Below, one piece after another: positions 26,585 through 35,701 of a stretch of DNA of 51,298 bases (position 1 is its first letter; each line of letters starts with the position of its first letter). The notes below the pieces were generated by a model. The model saw nothing but the letters and a program-made list of their open reading frames with translations, had not been told where the DNA came from and ran no database searches. Both the position numbers and the translations under genes were made by a program. The stretch is from an uncultured Porphyromonadaceae bacterium (lineage in GTDB: Bacteria > Bacteroidota > Bacteroidia > Bacteroidales > Muribaculaceae): contig USMC01000017.1 of NCBI GenBank assembly GCA_900555715.1, positions 1 through 51,298 of the forward strand. Reading direction: 5' to 3'.

Positions 26585-27630
26585 TTTTTCTCCTTTCGTT
26601 TGATATTGACGGGATTCTCACGCGTGAAGAAGTTGACACCTTTGAGCCAGCTTATCTTGCGGTCGACTACAAAGAAATCTATGAGAATGAACACGAACGC
26701 CAGAAATGCGAACGTCGGGAACTGCTCGTCGGCGGCGGAATATACGGTCGTGCTGAATTCGGATTTTTCCAGCTTGTCGAGCTGTTCGGTCAGGTCGGAG
26801 AGCGCCGACGTCGACGCTCCGTTGACATATATGCCGTCGCCGGCTCTGGCAATATCGGATGCAAGAGTCTCATTAAGCGTGCTCACCACCGGACGACCGT
26901 CCATATCACTGACTCCGGGCACAAGAGAGCCCTTCGCCGTTCCGAGACCTATGACATCTACCTGAATGCCGTTTTCGGCAGCGAGCTTGGCAGCATCGAG
27001 AGCCGCGCCCTCATGGTCTTCGGCGTCGGTGATGAGGATTATGGCGCGATGTACATCTTCGCTGGACGAAAAACCGTTCATCGACATTTTTATTGCATCG
27101 GCGATATTCGTTCCCTGATTCGTTATCATTTTAGGGCTAAGGTCGTTGAGATACATCTTGGCTGCGTAGAAATCGCTTGTGAGCGGCAGCTGCATCTTCG
27201 GCTGGTTGGCATATACCACCAGACCCACCTTATCGTTCTGCAACTTGTCGATGAGCTTTTCGAGCAGCAGACGCGCACGGTCCAGACGGGTGACACCGGT
27301 AGGATTATCGGTCGACGACGCGAGCATGGAGTTAGATACATCGAAAGCTATCATAACCTCAATGCCGGCAGATTCGACCTGTTTTTCCTCGGCGCCGGCA
27401 CGCGGGCGGGCAAGCATGATTACGAGCGCCGCCAGCGCTATGAGCTGCAGGGTGATTTTCACCGCCGGCGTATATGTCGAAGCATCCGGCATAAGCCGGG
27501 ACACGACATCGAGCCTACCGAAGCGGCGCAACTTGGCTTTCCTCGACACTCTCCAGCCGAAGTAGAGCAAACCGACCAGAGGTACAAGGAAAAGCAGATA
27601 GAGACATAACGGATATGCGAAGTCGAACAT
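26581..27630 (-). CDS. batB: Bat operon VWA protein BatB
   Basis: 349 residues. Two N-terminal membrane helices (about 7-25 and 60-78, LQLIALAALVIMLARP), a von Willebrand A domain at about 90-280 with the intact metal site DVSNS in MIAFDVSNSMLAS and the later TNIADAI and ITDAEDHEG, then a C-terminal helix (FAFLAFVFILIDFFV). BatA and BatB sit in the inner membrane with VWA domains outside and are thought to form a complex with BatC-E for oxidative/aerotolerance stress. 7 bp after batA. Confidence 0.93.
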   Translation of the reverse strand: MFDFAYPLCLYLLFLVPLVGLLYFGWRVSRKAKLRRFGRLDVVSRLMPDASTYTPAVKITLQLIALAALVIMLARPRAGAEEKQVESAGIEVMIAFDVSNSMLASSTDNPTGVTRLDRARLLLEKLIDKLQNDKVGLVVYANQPKMQLPLTSDFYAAKMYLNDLSPKMITNQGTNIADAIKMSMNGFSSSEDVHRAIILITDAEDHEGAALDAAKLAAENGIQVDVIGLGTAKGSLVPGVSDMDGRPVVSTLNETLASDIARAGDGIYVNGASTSALSDLTEQLDKLEKSEFSTTVYSAADEQFPTFAFLAFVFILIDFFVVDRKISWLKGVNFFTRENPVNIKRKEKK

Positions 27631-27637
27631 AAGTCAA

Positions 27638-28624
27638 TCAGGGAATTGTACGGAGAACAGTATATCGCAGAGTGATGCCGGCTATGAAGAACGCAAATGC
27701 GAGCCATGCCCAGATCATATAGTTGTCTTCTGTGTGGGAGAAGTGGCGGACATCCATCTGAGTCTTTTCAAGCTTGTCGATTTCGGAGAACACCTCTTCG
27801 AGCACGCGGTTGCCGGTGGCTCTGAAATACTGTCCGCCTGTCATGCTACTGATATTGCGGAGAGTAGTCTCATCGATGACGACAGGCTGCAGAGTATACT
27901 CGATGTGCCCTGTTATGGTGCGCGTAGGATACGGGGCCATACCGTTCGCGCCTATGCCTATCGAATATATTTTCACATCCATCTCCTTCGCCACCTCGGC
28001 AGCAGTCTGAGGGGCGACGACACCGGTGTTGTTGCTGCCGTCGGTGAGCAGTATTATGCTCTTGCTCTTAGCTTTGCCTTCTTTGAGACGGTTGAGCGAT
28101 GTGGCAATTCCGTCGCCTATCGCCGTACCGTCCTCAAGGACATTCATCGACAGGTTCTGAAGGTACTGCAACAGCTGTCCGCGGTCGACGGTCATAGGCA
28201 CGCCAGTCAGACTCTCGCCGGCGAAAACGACAAGTCCTATATTGTCGCTCTCGCGTCCGGAAATGAACTGTGCGGCTATATTCTTAGCTGCCTCAAAGCG
28301 ATTAGGGTCGAAGTCCTTGGCGAGCATCGACGACGAAACATCGAGGGCAATCACTATATCGGTGCCTTCGGTGGATGTCGTACGCCAGCTGTCGTGTACC
28401 TGAGGGCGTGCCATCACCACGATAAGACAAGCCAGACATGCCATACGGAGCACGAACAGCAGATGGCGCAGATATTGCTTCCACGTGCGCGGCAGCTTGG
28501 CGAAAGGTGCTGTCGTCGACAGCGATAGCGTCGCGTTAAGGTTGCGCTGCTTCAGAACGTACCACACTGTCAGCGGCACCAGAAGCAGTAGCAGCCATAA
28601 TATTTGCGGATGGGCGAATTGCAT
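27638..28624 (-). CDS. batA: Bat operon VWA protein BatA
   Basis: 328 residues. Membrane helices near 7-25 and 53-72; VWA domain with the intact MIDAS motif DVSSS in VIALDVSSSMLAKDF, then GTAIGDGIATSLNRL and LLTDGSNNTG; C-terminal helix YMIWAWLAFAFFIAGITL. A paralogue of the following batB. Located after the BatD-like membrane protein gene with 2 bp between stop and start, so strongly co-transcribed. Confidence 0.94.
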   Translation of the reverse strand: MQFAHPQILWLLLLLVPLTVWYVLKQRNLNATLSLSTTAPFAKLPRTWKQYLRHLLFVLRMACLACLIVVMARPQVHDSWRTTSTEGTDIVIALDVSSSMLAKDFDPNRFEAAKNIAAQFISGRESDNIGLVVFAGESLTGVPMTVDRGQLLQYLQNLSMNVLEDGTAIGDGIATSLNRLKEGKAKSKSIILLTDGSNNTGVVAPQTAAEVAKEMDVKIYSIGIGANGMAPYPTRTITGHIEYTLQPVVIDETTLRNISSMTGGQYFRATGNRVLEEVFSEIDKLEKTQMDVRHFSHTEDNYMIWAWLAFAFFIAGITLRYTVLRTIP

Positions 28625-28626
28625 GA

Positions 28627-29658
28627 TTAACTCTTTTTGTTAGAGGGTTCTGAGGTTTTAGGCTCTTCCTGCGTCTCTTCAGGCTCGGGAGCAGGCTTTG
28701 TCTGCTCGACAAACTCCTGGGCGCGGTTGAAAGCACGCACATTGTCGTCGGGAAGCGGTCGCACTTTGGCGAACTTGACAAAGTCGGCGATTGAAAGCAC
28801 CGATTTCATCATGTCGGCTGTCATACGGGTCTCGGCATTATGACGGAGCGCCTTCACAATCTGCGAAGATGTCATCTCCATAGCGTTGATACCGAAACGT
28901 CCCTGCAGATAGTCGCGCAGGATGTCGACAAGCTCGGTGTAGTATTCTTTTTCATGCCCGTTCTCAGGCAACTTGCTCTCGCGGAGTGTCTGGAGACGAC
29001 GGATGGCAAGATCGTAAGGCGGAATCTTGGGTGCGCGCTTCTCTTCTTCCTTAACTGCCCTATCCTTGACAGCAAGAACTATAGTGACGATGATTCCGGC
29101 GACAACCGCTACTGCCAGCAATGTCCAGAGCAACCAGTTCGGAATATAGTCGTACCAGCGGGTGTCGGGCGAAGCGACTGTCTCTATCGGGTTGATGGTC
29201 TGGAGCGAGTCGAGCGGCACTTCGACAACCTTGAAGGTGACTACATTGGAATAGGCTGTGTCCGCTCCGTCACGTGTTACGACGGCAAGAGGCTCGAGGG
29301 TGACAGTTCCCGGGTCGAAGGGCTGGAGAAGAATCTCGTAGCTGTCGATGTGCCGTCCGTTGACTACCTCAGACGTCGAATCTACGCTGAGAACGTCGAC
29401 ACCCTGCCATTCGGCATACTGCTCGCCTGACGGTATTTCCGGAAATCCGACAGGGACAGAGCCTTTGTACTCCGACTCGGGCATATCCACCTTCACGTGC
29501 AGCAGTGTGCGGCTTCCCATTTCCATCATTGCGGAGTCGACCGACGCCGTCACAGAAACACCGGATGCCGAGCGCTTCGACGCCGCCATCAGCGTAGCTG
29601 CCAGAAGCGTAACGACAGCCACGAAAGCGAGCCTGTATGTTATGACATTCTTTTTCAT
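28627..29658 (-). CDS. Bat operon membrane protein with BatD/DUF4381-like layout
   Basis: 343 residues. Signal peptide, periplasmic beta-rich domain (SVTASVDSAMMEMGSRTLLHVKV, FDPGTVTLEPLAVVTRDG), one membrane helix near 174-200 (LLWTLLAVAVVAGIIVTIVLAV) and a cytoplasmic helical tail (YYTELVDILRDYLQGRFGINAMEMTSSQIVKAL, split motifs) ending in a Glu/Pro/Lys-rich stretch. Gene order between DUF58 and batA is where Bacteroidetes carry a DUF4381-like protein. It probably works as a partner of BatA. ATGA overlap with the DUF58 gene's stop. Confidence 0.75.
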   Translation of the reverse strand: MKKNVITYRLAFVAVVTLLAATLMAASKRSASGVSVTASVDSAMMEMGSRTLLHVKVDMPESEYKGSVPVGFPEIPSGEQYAEWQGVDVLSVDSTSEVVNGRHIDSYEILLQPFDPGTVTLEPLAVVTRDGADTAYSNVVTFKVVEVPLDSLQTINPIETVASPDTRWYDYIPNWLLWTLLAVAVVAGIIVTIVLAVKDRAVKEEEKRAPKIPPYDLAIRRLQTLRESKLPENGHEKEYYTELVDILRDYLQGRFGINAMEMTSSQIVKALRHNAETRMTADMMKSVLSIADFVKFAKVRPLPDDNVRAFNRAQEFVEQTKPAPEPEETQEEPKTSEPSNKKS

Positions 29659-30530
29659 ATAGTCGAACGGTTTTTAAAGAGACCCATCAGCGCACGGACG
29701 TAGTCTTCGTCGGTAGCGACAGCGGCAAAGTCGACACGCGACGACCGCAAGGTTGCCGTCATTTTCTGCTGCAGGTCATACCACCATTTGTTATATGCCC
29801 TGCGCGTGCGCTTCGAGCCGGTATCTATCCAGCATTTCTGACCTGTTTCAAGATCGCACACCTGCATAAGACCTACGTTGGGCATCTCGCTGTCGCGCTT
29901 GTCATAGACCTGTATAGCCATCACATCGTGGCGCGACACAGCGACGCTCAGCGGCGTCTTAAGGTCGGAATCGTCGATGAAATCCGATATGAGGAACATC
30001 GTGCAGCGGCGCTTGAGGGCATTGCTGAAATAACGCACCGCCTGCGCGATGTCGGTACCTTTGCTTTCGGGCTGGAAATCGAGCAGCTCACGGATGAGAA
30101 AAAGGATATGCTTGCGTCCCTTCTGCGGCGAAATGAATTTCTCGATTTTATCAGAGAAAAAGATAGCGCCTATCTTATCATTGTTCTGTATTGCCGAGAA
30201 AGCTATTGTCGCAGCTATCTCGGCTATCATCTCGCGTTTCTCCGGACCTACGGCACCGAAGTATCGGCTTGCCGAGACATCTATGAGAAGCATGACTGTA
30301 AGCTCGCGTTCTTCTTCGTAGACCTTGACGTAGGGAGTGTTATGCCGAGCGGTGACATTCCAGTCGATATCGCGGATATCATCGCCGTACTGATAGGCAC
30401 GCACTTCCGAGAACGTCATGCCGCGACCTTTGAAGGCCGAATGATATTCGCCGGCGAAAATGTTCTGCGAAAGTCCGCGGGTCTTGATTTCAATCTTGCG
30501 AACTTTTTTTATAAGTTCATTTGAATCCAT
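29655..30530 (-). CDS. DUF58 domain protein
   Basis: 291 residues, cytoplasmic. Typical DUF58 pattern: FAGEYHSAFKGRGMTFSEVRAYQYGDDIRDIDWNVTARH (core: EVRAYQYGDD and DIDWNVTAR), followed by a VWA-like fold, LLIDVSASRYFG. These proteins are encoded next to MoxR ATPases and are thought to be their partners in assembling or activating membrane VWA complexes. Lies 32 bp after moxR and overlaps the next gene by 4 bases. Confidence 0.92.
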   Translation of the reverse strand: MDSNELIKKVRKIEIKTRGLSQNIFAGEYHSAFKGRGMTFSEVRAYQYGDDIRDIDWNVTARHNTPYVKVYEEERELTVMLLIDVSASRYFGAVGPEKREMIAEIAATIAFSAIQNNDKIGAIFFSDKIEKFISPQKGRKHILFLIRELLDFQPESKGTDIAQAVRYFSNALKRRCTMFLISDFIDDSDLKTPLSVAVSRHDVMAIQVYDKRDSEMPNVGLMQVCDLETGQKCWIDTGSKRTRRAYNKWWYDLQQKMTATLRSSRVDFAAVATDEDYVRALMGLFKNRSTI

Positions 30531-30562
30531 AGGGGAGAAATCGTTCTAAATATACCAGTATA

Positions 30563-31558
30563 TCAGGGAACCTGAACCTTATCTAAGATTTCAGTAATAA
30601 TCATGTCGGTGGTGAAGTTGTTGGCTTCAGCTTCATACGTCAGTCCGATACGGTGACGCAGAACGTCGTGGCAGACGCTTATGACATCTTCGGGAATGAC
30701 ATAGCCGCGCTGGTGAAGGAAAGCGTAGGCGCGGGCTGCCTTTGCTAAAGATATCGACGCACGGGGCGACGCACCGAACGAGATGAAGGATGCGAGGTCG
30801 TCAAGACCGTATTCGCGCGGAGTACGTGTAGCAAACACGATGTCGACGATATAGCGTTCGATTTTTTCGTCGACATAGATTTTTTCAACGACTTTCTGAG
30901 CCTCGGTCACTTCCTCGGGACGGAGAAGCGGAGTGATCTTCTTCTGATCCTGAGCTATGTTCATGCGGATAATTTGACGTTCCTCATCCTTGGAGGGATA
31001 GCCGATAACGACCTTCATCAGGAAGCGGTCGACCTGCGCCTCGGGAAGAGGGTATGTGCCTTCCTGCTCGATGGGGTTCTGCGTTGCCATGACAAGGAAA
31101 GGCTTGTCGAGCTGGAACGTATGGTCGCCGATAGTGACCTGACGCTCCTGCATGGCCTCAAGAAGCGCCGACTGCACCTTGGCGGGCGCACGGTTGATTT
31201 CGTCGGCAAGGACGAAGTTGGCGAAGATTGGACCTTTCTTCACCTGGAACTGTTCGTTCTTGACGCTGTAGATCATCGTACCGTTGACATCACCCGGCAG
31301 AAGGTCGGGAGTGAACTGAATTCGGCTGTACTTGGCGTCGATGAGTTGGGCGAGGGTCTTTATGGCAAGTGTCTTGGCAAGACCGGGAACGCCTTCGAGG
31401 AGTATGTGACCGTTGGCAAGGAGAGCTACGAGAAGGCTTTCTACAAGATGCTTCTGACCGACTATTGTCTGGTCCATTCCGCTGGTAATCAAGCTGATGA
31501 AATTGCTCTTGCCGGCTACCAGCTCATTGAGTTCTCGGATATTAACGCTTTCGCTCAT
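30563..31558 (-). CDS. moxR: MoxR family AAA+ ATPase
   Basis: 331 residues. Walker A GVPGLAKT (56-63), Walker B VLADE (116-120), followed by INRAPAKVQSALLEAMQE, sensor 1 MATQNP and the arginine-finger region; C-terminal lid with FASIS-like SFGASPRAS. MoxR ATPases act as chaperones for VWA proteins. First gene of the eight-gene Bat operon. The promoter element lies at 31630-31637. Confidence 0.95.
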   Translation of the reverse strand: MSESVNIRELNELVAGKSNFISLITSGMDQTIVGQKHLVESLLVALLANGHILLEGVPGLAKTLAIKTLAQLIDAKYSRIQFTPDLLPGDVNGTMIYSVKNEQFQVKKGPIFANFVLADEINRAPAKVQSALLEAMQERQVTIGDHTFQLDKPFLVMATQNPIEQEGTYPLPEAQVDRFLMKVVIGYPSKDEERQIIRMNIAQDQKKITPLLRPEEVTEAQKVVEKIYVDEKIERYIVDIVFATRTPREYGLDDLASFISFGASPRASISLAKAARAYAFLHQRGYVIPEDVISVCHDVLRHRIGLTYEAEANNFTTDMIITEILDKVQVP

Positions 31559-31629
31559 AATATTTTATTGTTTCTTTGTTATTGTTTCTGCTTATGATGA
31601 ATACTGAAAGTTTCAACGTTCAATGTCCA

Positions 31630-31637
31630 CAAAGTTA
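31630..31637 (-). promoter_or_regulatory. -7 element for the moxR-Bat operon
   Basis: CAAAGTTA (TAACTTTG on the minus strand). Predicted start near 31624, about 65 nt before the moxR ATG. No matching -33 element at ideal spacing. Confidence 0.6.
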
Positions 31638-31717
31638 CTAACTATAACGTCCGGAATGTGAACGATAATGTTAATTTTAACTATCAAACCTTTATCACGT
31701 AAAACTTTTAAGCATTT

Positions 31718-32554
31718 TTAGATTCTGTATATGCGCCCGTCTTCCGCCATAGCAATGCGGTGATCTTTATAAAGATGTCCCACAGCCTTCTTGAAGTCTT
31801 TTTTGCTCGAATGGAACAGAACTTCGACAAGCTCAGGCGAAATCTTGTCGGAGAGTTCCACCGCTCCGTCGGTGGCGAGATAGTCGAGAATCTGCTGAGC
31901 GAGGTCGGCTGTGCGGCGGTCGGCGCGGTCGCTCAGCGTAAGGTCTATCTTGCCGTCTTCGCGCACACGGCGCACGTAGGCGGTGACGCTTTCCTCAAGC
32001 TCGATAGGACGGAAGATTTCATTGGCATATATCATACCTTTGTGAAGATTGTTCACGATGGTCTTATAGCCGCGCTCGGTATGTTCCACAACGAGCGCGT
32101 TCACCGCCTGTCCCGGCTTATAGTCTGGATAGACATTCCCGAGGAACTTGTCTGTTTTGGCAGACGCGACAATGCGTCCGGTTGTCTTGTCGAGATAGAC
32201 ATATACCAGATAGATGCCTCCGCGGCGCATACGGCAGCGCTGCTCGCTGTAAGGCACAAGAAGATCTTTGGCAGTAAGTCCCCAGTCGAGGAATGCACCG
32301 GTATCGTTTACATCTTTCACCGAAAGATATACAAATTCGCCCACGGTAGCGAACGGCTTTTCCGTCGTTGCCACGGGGCGGTCTTCCGAGTCACGGTAGA
32401 CAAACACTGTCAGCCTGTACCCCGGCACCATTTCTTCTGTCACATATCTGCCCGGGAGAAGAACTTCCTCCGATTCACCCGGGACACCTAAATAAGCCCC
32501 GAAGTCGACCAGACGTTTGACTTCCAGCTCCTGATATTTGCCTATTTCTATCAT
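31718..32554 (-). CDS. S1-like RNA-binding protein of the CvfB family
   Basis: 278 residues. Starts MIEIGKYQELEVKRLVDFGAYL with an S1-like fold, then a second (VYLSVKDVNDTGAFLDWGLTAKDLLVPYSEQ) and a third (GYKTIVNNLHKGMIYANEIF) S1-type segment, and a C-terminal winged-helix (LSDKISPELVEVLFHSSKKDFKKAVGHLYKDHRI, shown here as its key parts). This is the CvfB architecture; the family binds RNA and affects virulence-factor expression in Staphylococcus, but its role in Bacteroidetes is not known. Single gene, divergent from rsmG. A near-match -7 element (GTACTTTG, minus strand, about 32597) precedes it. Confidence 0.85.
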   Translation of the reverse strand: MIEIGKYQELEVKRLVDFGAYLGVPGESEEVLLPGRYVTEEMVPGYRLTVFVYRDSEDRPVATTEKPFATVGEFVYLSVKDVNDTGAFLDWGLTAKDLLVPYSEQRCRMRRGGIYLVYVYLDKTTGRIVASAKTDKFLGNVYPDYKPGQAVNALVVEHTERGYKTIVNNLHKGMIYANEIFRPIELEESVTAYVRRVREDGKIDLTLSDRADRRTADLAQQILDYLATDGAVELSDKISPELVEVLFHSSKKDFKKAVGHLYKDHRIAMAEDGRIYRI

Positions 32555-32659
32555 TATTTTTCTTAAATATGTTCTATGTTAGCGCTAATCTGACTGCAAA
32601 GTACGCATTTTTATTTCTTAAAATAACGCTTCGACAAAGGATAATTGAACATTATCGCT

Positions 32660-32667
32660 TAATTTTG
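32660..32667 (+). promoter_or_regulatory. -7 element for rsmG and the MBL gene
   Basis: TAATTTTG on the plus strand, predicted start near 32674, leader about 45 nt. Lies in the 164-bp divergent region between cvfB-like and rsmG. Confidence 0.55.
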
Positions 32668-32718
32668 CATTCATTAATATAATTACAACACTGTTCAACG
32701 CAAATTGTTCCACGTTTC

Positions 32719-33375
32719 ATGGCTACAGAACAAGTCGACATAATAAAAGAATACTTTCCGGAAATCAGCGCCCGCCAGCAGGAGCAGTTCGCCATGCTCA
32801 GAGCGCTCTACGACGACTGGAACGCTAAAATAAACGTCATCTCGCGGGCAGACACCGGCAATCTCTATGTGCGCCACGTGCTGCACTCGCTCGCCATAGC
32901 GAAGTTCCTCGGGAATCTCGCCGACGGCACCACAATTATGGACCTCGGCACCGGAGGCGGCTTCCCCGGAATACCACTCGCAATATTCTACCCGCAATGT
33001 TCGTTCCATCTCATCGACCGTATAGGCAAGAAAATACGCGTCGCGCAGGAAGTCGCCGCAGCGACAGGGCTCACCAATGTCACCTTCCGGCACGGCGACT
33101 CCGGCGAATGTCACGAAAAGTACGACTATGTGGTCAGCCGCGCCGTCATGTCGCTCGATGCGCTCGTAAAGGCATGCGCCAAGAACATCGTCGCTCGCCC
33201 GGACCACCGCAACACTTACGCGCCCGGGCTCGTCTGCCTCAAAGGCGGCGACCTTAATGATGAAATAAGAGCGGCGCATAGACCCGTGACGGAAATTGCG
33301 ATAACGGACTTTTTCTCCGATCCATTCTTCGACACAAAAAAAATCGTTTACGTAAAACTCTGTTCCTCATGTTAA
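32719..33375 (+). CDS. rsmG: 16S rRNA (guanine-527-N7)-methyltransferase RsmG
   Basis: 218 residues. RsmG/GidB motifs: LYDDWNAKINVISR near the start, LYVRHVLHSLAIA, the SAM site IMDLGTGGGFPGIPLAI, HLIDRIGKKIRV, and SRAVMSLDALV, followed by a KGG segment near the C-terminus. The enzyme methylates G527 of 16S rRNA; its loss gives low-level streptomycin resistance in other bacteria. Length is normal. The stop overlaps the start of the next gene by 7 bp. Confidence 0.95.
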   Translation: MATEQVDIIKEYFPEISARQQEQFAMLRALYDDWNAKINVISRADTGNLYVRHVLHSLAIAKFLGNLADGTTIMDLGTGGGFPGIPLAIFYPQCSFHLIDRIGKKIRVAQEVAAATGLTNVTFRHGDSGECHEKYDYVVSRAVMSLDALVKACAKNIVARPDHRNTYAPGLVCLKGGDLNDEIRAAHRPVTEIAITDFFSDPFFDTKKIVYVKLCSSC

Positions 33376-34019
33376 AAATCAAACAATTCGTTTTCGGTCC
33401 CTTCGCCGTCAACACCTACATAGTCTACGACCCGGACACACACGAAGCAATCGTAGTAGATCCCGGTATGTGCGACGGGCGCGAGCAAAGAGTATTTGAC
33501 AAATACATCGACGACAACAAACTGAAAATCACCCATATCGTGAACACGCACATGCACATCGACCACTGTCTCGGCGACAACTATGTCCGCTACCGCTATG
33601 GTGCCAAAGTGCACGCGCACATGGACGACGCCTTTCTCGGCGAAGGGCTCACCGAGCAGGCAAAGATGTTCGGGCTGAACACCCCCGACACTTCGCCAGT
33701 CTATATTAACGTACCACTGCGCGAAGGCGATATTATTAAAGTAGGAAAATCCGGTCTCGAAGTGATCCACATCCCCGGACATTCGCCCGGCAGCATAGCC
33801 CTATATTGCCGCGAAAGCAACTTCGCCATTGTCGGCGACATCCTTTTCCGTGGTTCCATGGGACGCACCGACCTGCCAGGTGGCGATTTCGAGAGCCTCG
33901 TCCGCGGTATCCGCCGCAAGCTCATGCCTCTGCCCTCCTCCACCCTCGTTCTGCCAGGTCACGACATGAGCACCACAATAGGACAGGAAAAAGCCGCCAA
34001 CCCTTACCTTCACAACTAA
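33369..34019 (+). CDS. MBL-fold metallo-hydrolase
   Basis: 216 residues. Metallo-beta-lactamase motifs: HTHMHIDH (HxHxDH), GHSPGS, GDILFRGSMGRTD and VLPGHD, matching the glyoxalase II / hydroxyacylglutathione hydrolase-like group with two metal ions. The real substrate is unknown. ATG at 33369 lies inside the end of rsmG, so both are on one message. A strong terminator follows at 34035-34069. Confidence 0.92.
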   Translation: MLKIKQFVFGPFAVNTYIVYDPDTHEAIVVDPGMCDGREQRVFDKYIDDNKLKITHIVNTHMHIDHCLGDNYVRYRYGAKVHAHMDDAFLGEGLTEQAKMFGLNTPDTSPVYINVPLREGDIIKVGKSGLEVIHIPGHSPGSIALYCRESNFAIVGDILFRGSMGRTDLPGGDFESLVRGIRRKLMPLPSSTLVLPGHDMSTTIGQEKAANPYLHN

Positions 34020-34034
34020 CAGCACAGGAAATAA

Positions 34035-34069
34035 AAAAATCTGGCGAAGGTTCTCTTCGCCAGATTTTT
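34035..34069. terminator. Bidirectional intrinsic terminator
   Basis: Perfect 15-bp stem AAAAATCTGGCGAAG / CTTCGCCAGATTTTT around a GTTCT loop. The A and T runs at both ends make it work in both directions, for the MBL gene (+) and the convergent MFS gene (-). Confidence 0.92.
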
Positions 34070-34094
34070 ATACTGATTTCAGATATAAGTATTT

Positions 34095-35534
34095 TTACTC
34101 TTCAGCGGAGATTTCCTCTGCTGTTTTTTCTGCGAGCGGTTCGGGCTTGATATTGGGCTCTTCAAGACCGTATTTGTGCTTCTTGTTGAGTGCGAGAAGC
34201 CAGAAGCCGAAGATGAGGGCAAGCACACCGAGAGACGCGAAAAGAAGCATCGGCATGGTATAGTTGTACTTCATCGGATCGTCGACGCCCGGATTCGACC
34301 ATACGAGCACCTTGCCGATAAGAATCGGGAAAAGTGCGAGACCGATGTTCTGAACCCAGAAAATGAGTGAATATGCCGAACCGAGGTATCGGGCTTCCAT
34401 AATCTTAGGTACGGAAGGCCACAGCGCCGCAGGCACGAGCGAGAACGATATGCCCAGAATGATGATGGCTGTGAATGCGATCCACGTCTGCGGATACTGC
34501 GGCAGGACGAGCGCGAAAGTGAGATGACATATTATCATCAGCAGCGCGCCAAGAAGAAGCATTGAGGCTCCGTAGCCTTTACGGTCGAGGAAATAGCCGA
34601 GGAAAGGAGTGAGCGCAGCCGCGCCGATAGGGAACCAGCGGAATATATCGGCAGCCTGCTGAGCGTCCATATTGAGATTGCACTGGAGCATGTTGGTGGC
34701 ATAGCGCTGGAAGGGGAAAATCGCTGAATAGTAGAGGACGCAGAGCATGGCGATAACCCAGAAGAGCTTGCTCGACAAAATCTTGCCGACATCGCCGATT
34801 TTAAATTCCTCTTCGCCGGAACTCTGTTCGGCAAGTTTTTCAGCTGCCATTTCCTTGTCGAGGCGCGTGTCCATGAAAGTGAAAACGGTATAGCTTATAA
34901 GACCAATCAGGAGCAGCACCGTGCAGAATGCGACAGGCGTCACCACGGTCGGATCGCCGAGCCATGTCGTCAGTCGTGGCGAAATCGTGAAAATAGCCCA
35001 TACACCGACGCGGGCGAGAGCCATCTCAAGACCCATGGCAAGTGCCATCTCATGTCCTTCGAACCATTTGGCAAGTGTTTTCGATACAGTGATGCCTGCC
35101 ATCTCACAGCCACAGCCGAAAATCATGAAGCCGAGGGCGGCGAGCTTGGCGCTGCCGGGCATCTCGACCCACCAGCTGCTGAGCCACTGGTCGAACGCCG
35201 AGCCGGCAAACCAGTCGCTGATAGCATACAGCTTGACACACGCGCCGACGAACATCACCGAGGCGGAGAGCACGCCGGTAAAACGTATTCCCATCTTGTC
35301 GAGAATGATACCGGCAATGATGAGGAAACCGAACACATTAAGTATATACTCGGCGCCAGCATAATAGCCGAAAGCCGACGGCGACCATTTCAGCTGCTCT
35401 TCAACAAGCGACTGCAGCGGCGACATGACGTCTACAAACATGTAGGCGAAGAACATCATCGACGCTACCAGAACGAGGGCAAGCCAGCGTGCCCACGCAT
35501 GGTCGCGAAGTGTCATTTTGATTTGTTCTGTCAT
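34095..35534 (-). CDS. Major facilitator superfamily transporter
   Basis: 479 residues with 12 predicted membrane helices and the MFS loop motif GIILDKMGIRFTGVL between helices 2 and 3; the middle loop is rich in Glu/Lys (AAEKLAEQSSGEEEFK), and the cytoplasmic tail is acidic. The helix 1-3 layout recalls the MFSD1-like / OPA-type group, for which peptide or sugar-phosphate substrates are known elsewhere, but I cannot assign the substrate. Monocistronic, with a -7 element at 35598-35605 and the terminator at 34035-34069. Confidence 0.88.
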   Translation of the reverse strand: MTEQIKMTLRDHAWARWLALVLVASMMFFAYMFVDVMSPLQSLVEEQLKWSPSAFGYYAGAEYILNVFGFLIIAGIILDKMGIRFTGVLSASVMFVGACVKLYAISDWFAGSAFDQWLSSWWVEMPGSAKLAALGFMIFGCGCEMAGITVSKTLAKWFEGHEMALAMGLEMALARVGVWAIFTISPRLTTWLGDPTVVTPVAFCTVLLLIGLISYTVFTFMDTRLDKEMAAEKLAEQSSGEEEFKIGDVGKILSSKLFWVIAMLCVLYYSAIFPFQRYATNMLQCNLNMDAQQAADIFRWFPIGAAALTPFLGYFLDRKGYGASMLLLGALLMIICHLTFALVLPQYPQTWIAFTAIIILGISFSLVPAALWPSVPKIMEARYLGSAYSLIFWVQNIGLALFPILIGKVLVWSNPGVDDPMKYNYTMPMLLFASLGVLALIFGFWLLALNKKHKYGLEEPNIKPEPLAEKTAEEISAEE

Positions 35535-35597
35535 AATTTGCGATATTTTTGGTTTATAAATTTCTTGTCAACGTTCCATTATTAAATTTTCGCGCTG

Positions 35598-35605
35598 CAA
35601 AATTA
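35598..35605 (-). promoter_or_regulatory. -7 element for the MFS gene
   Basis: CAAAATTA (TAATTTTG on the minus strand), predicted start near 35591 and leader about 57 nt. Confidence 0.6.
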
Positions 35606-35653
35606 GCAATTATTTCATCAACATGTTCCCCGACGGCGAAAAATATAAGAAAA

Positions 35654-35681
35654 GCCCCTCCGGCAACAGTGCCGGAGGGGC
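35654..35681 (-). terminator. Intrinsic terminator of the FAD oxidoreductase gene
   Basis: Perfect 11-bp G/C-rich stem GCCCCTCCGGC / GCCGGAGGGGC, 6-nt loop, followed on the minus strand by TTTTCTTATATTTTT. It lies 20 bp past the stop codon at 35702. Confidence 0.92.
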
Positions 35682-35701
35682 ATCTGGAGAGTGATTGAGA
35701 A

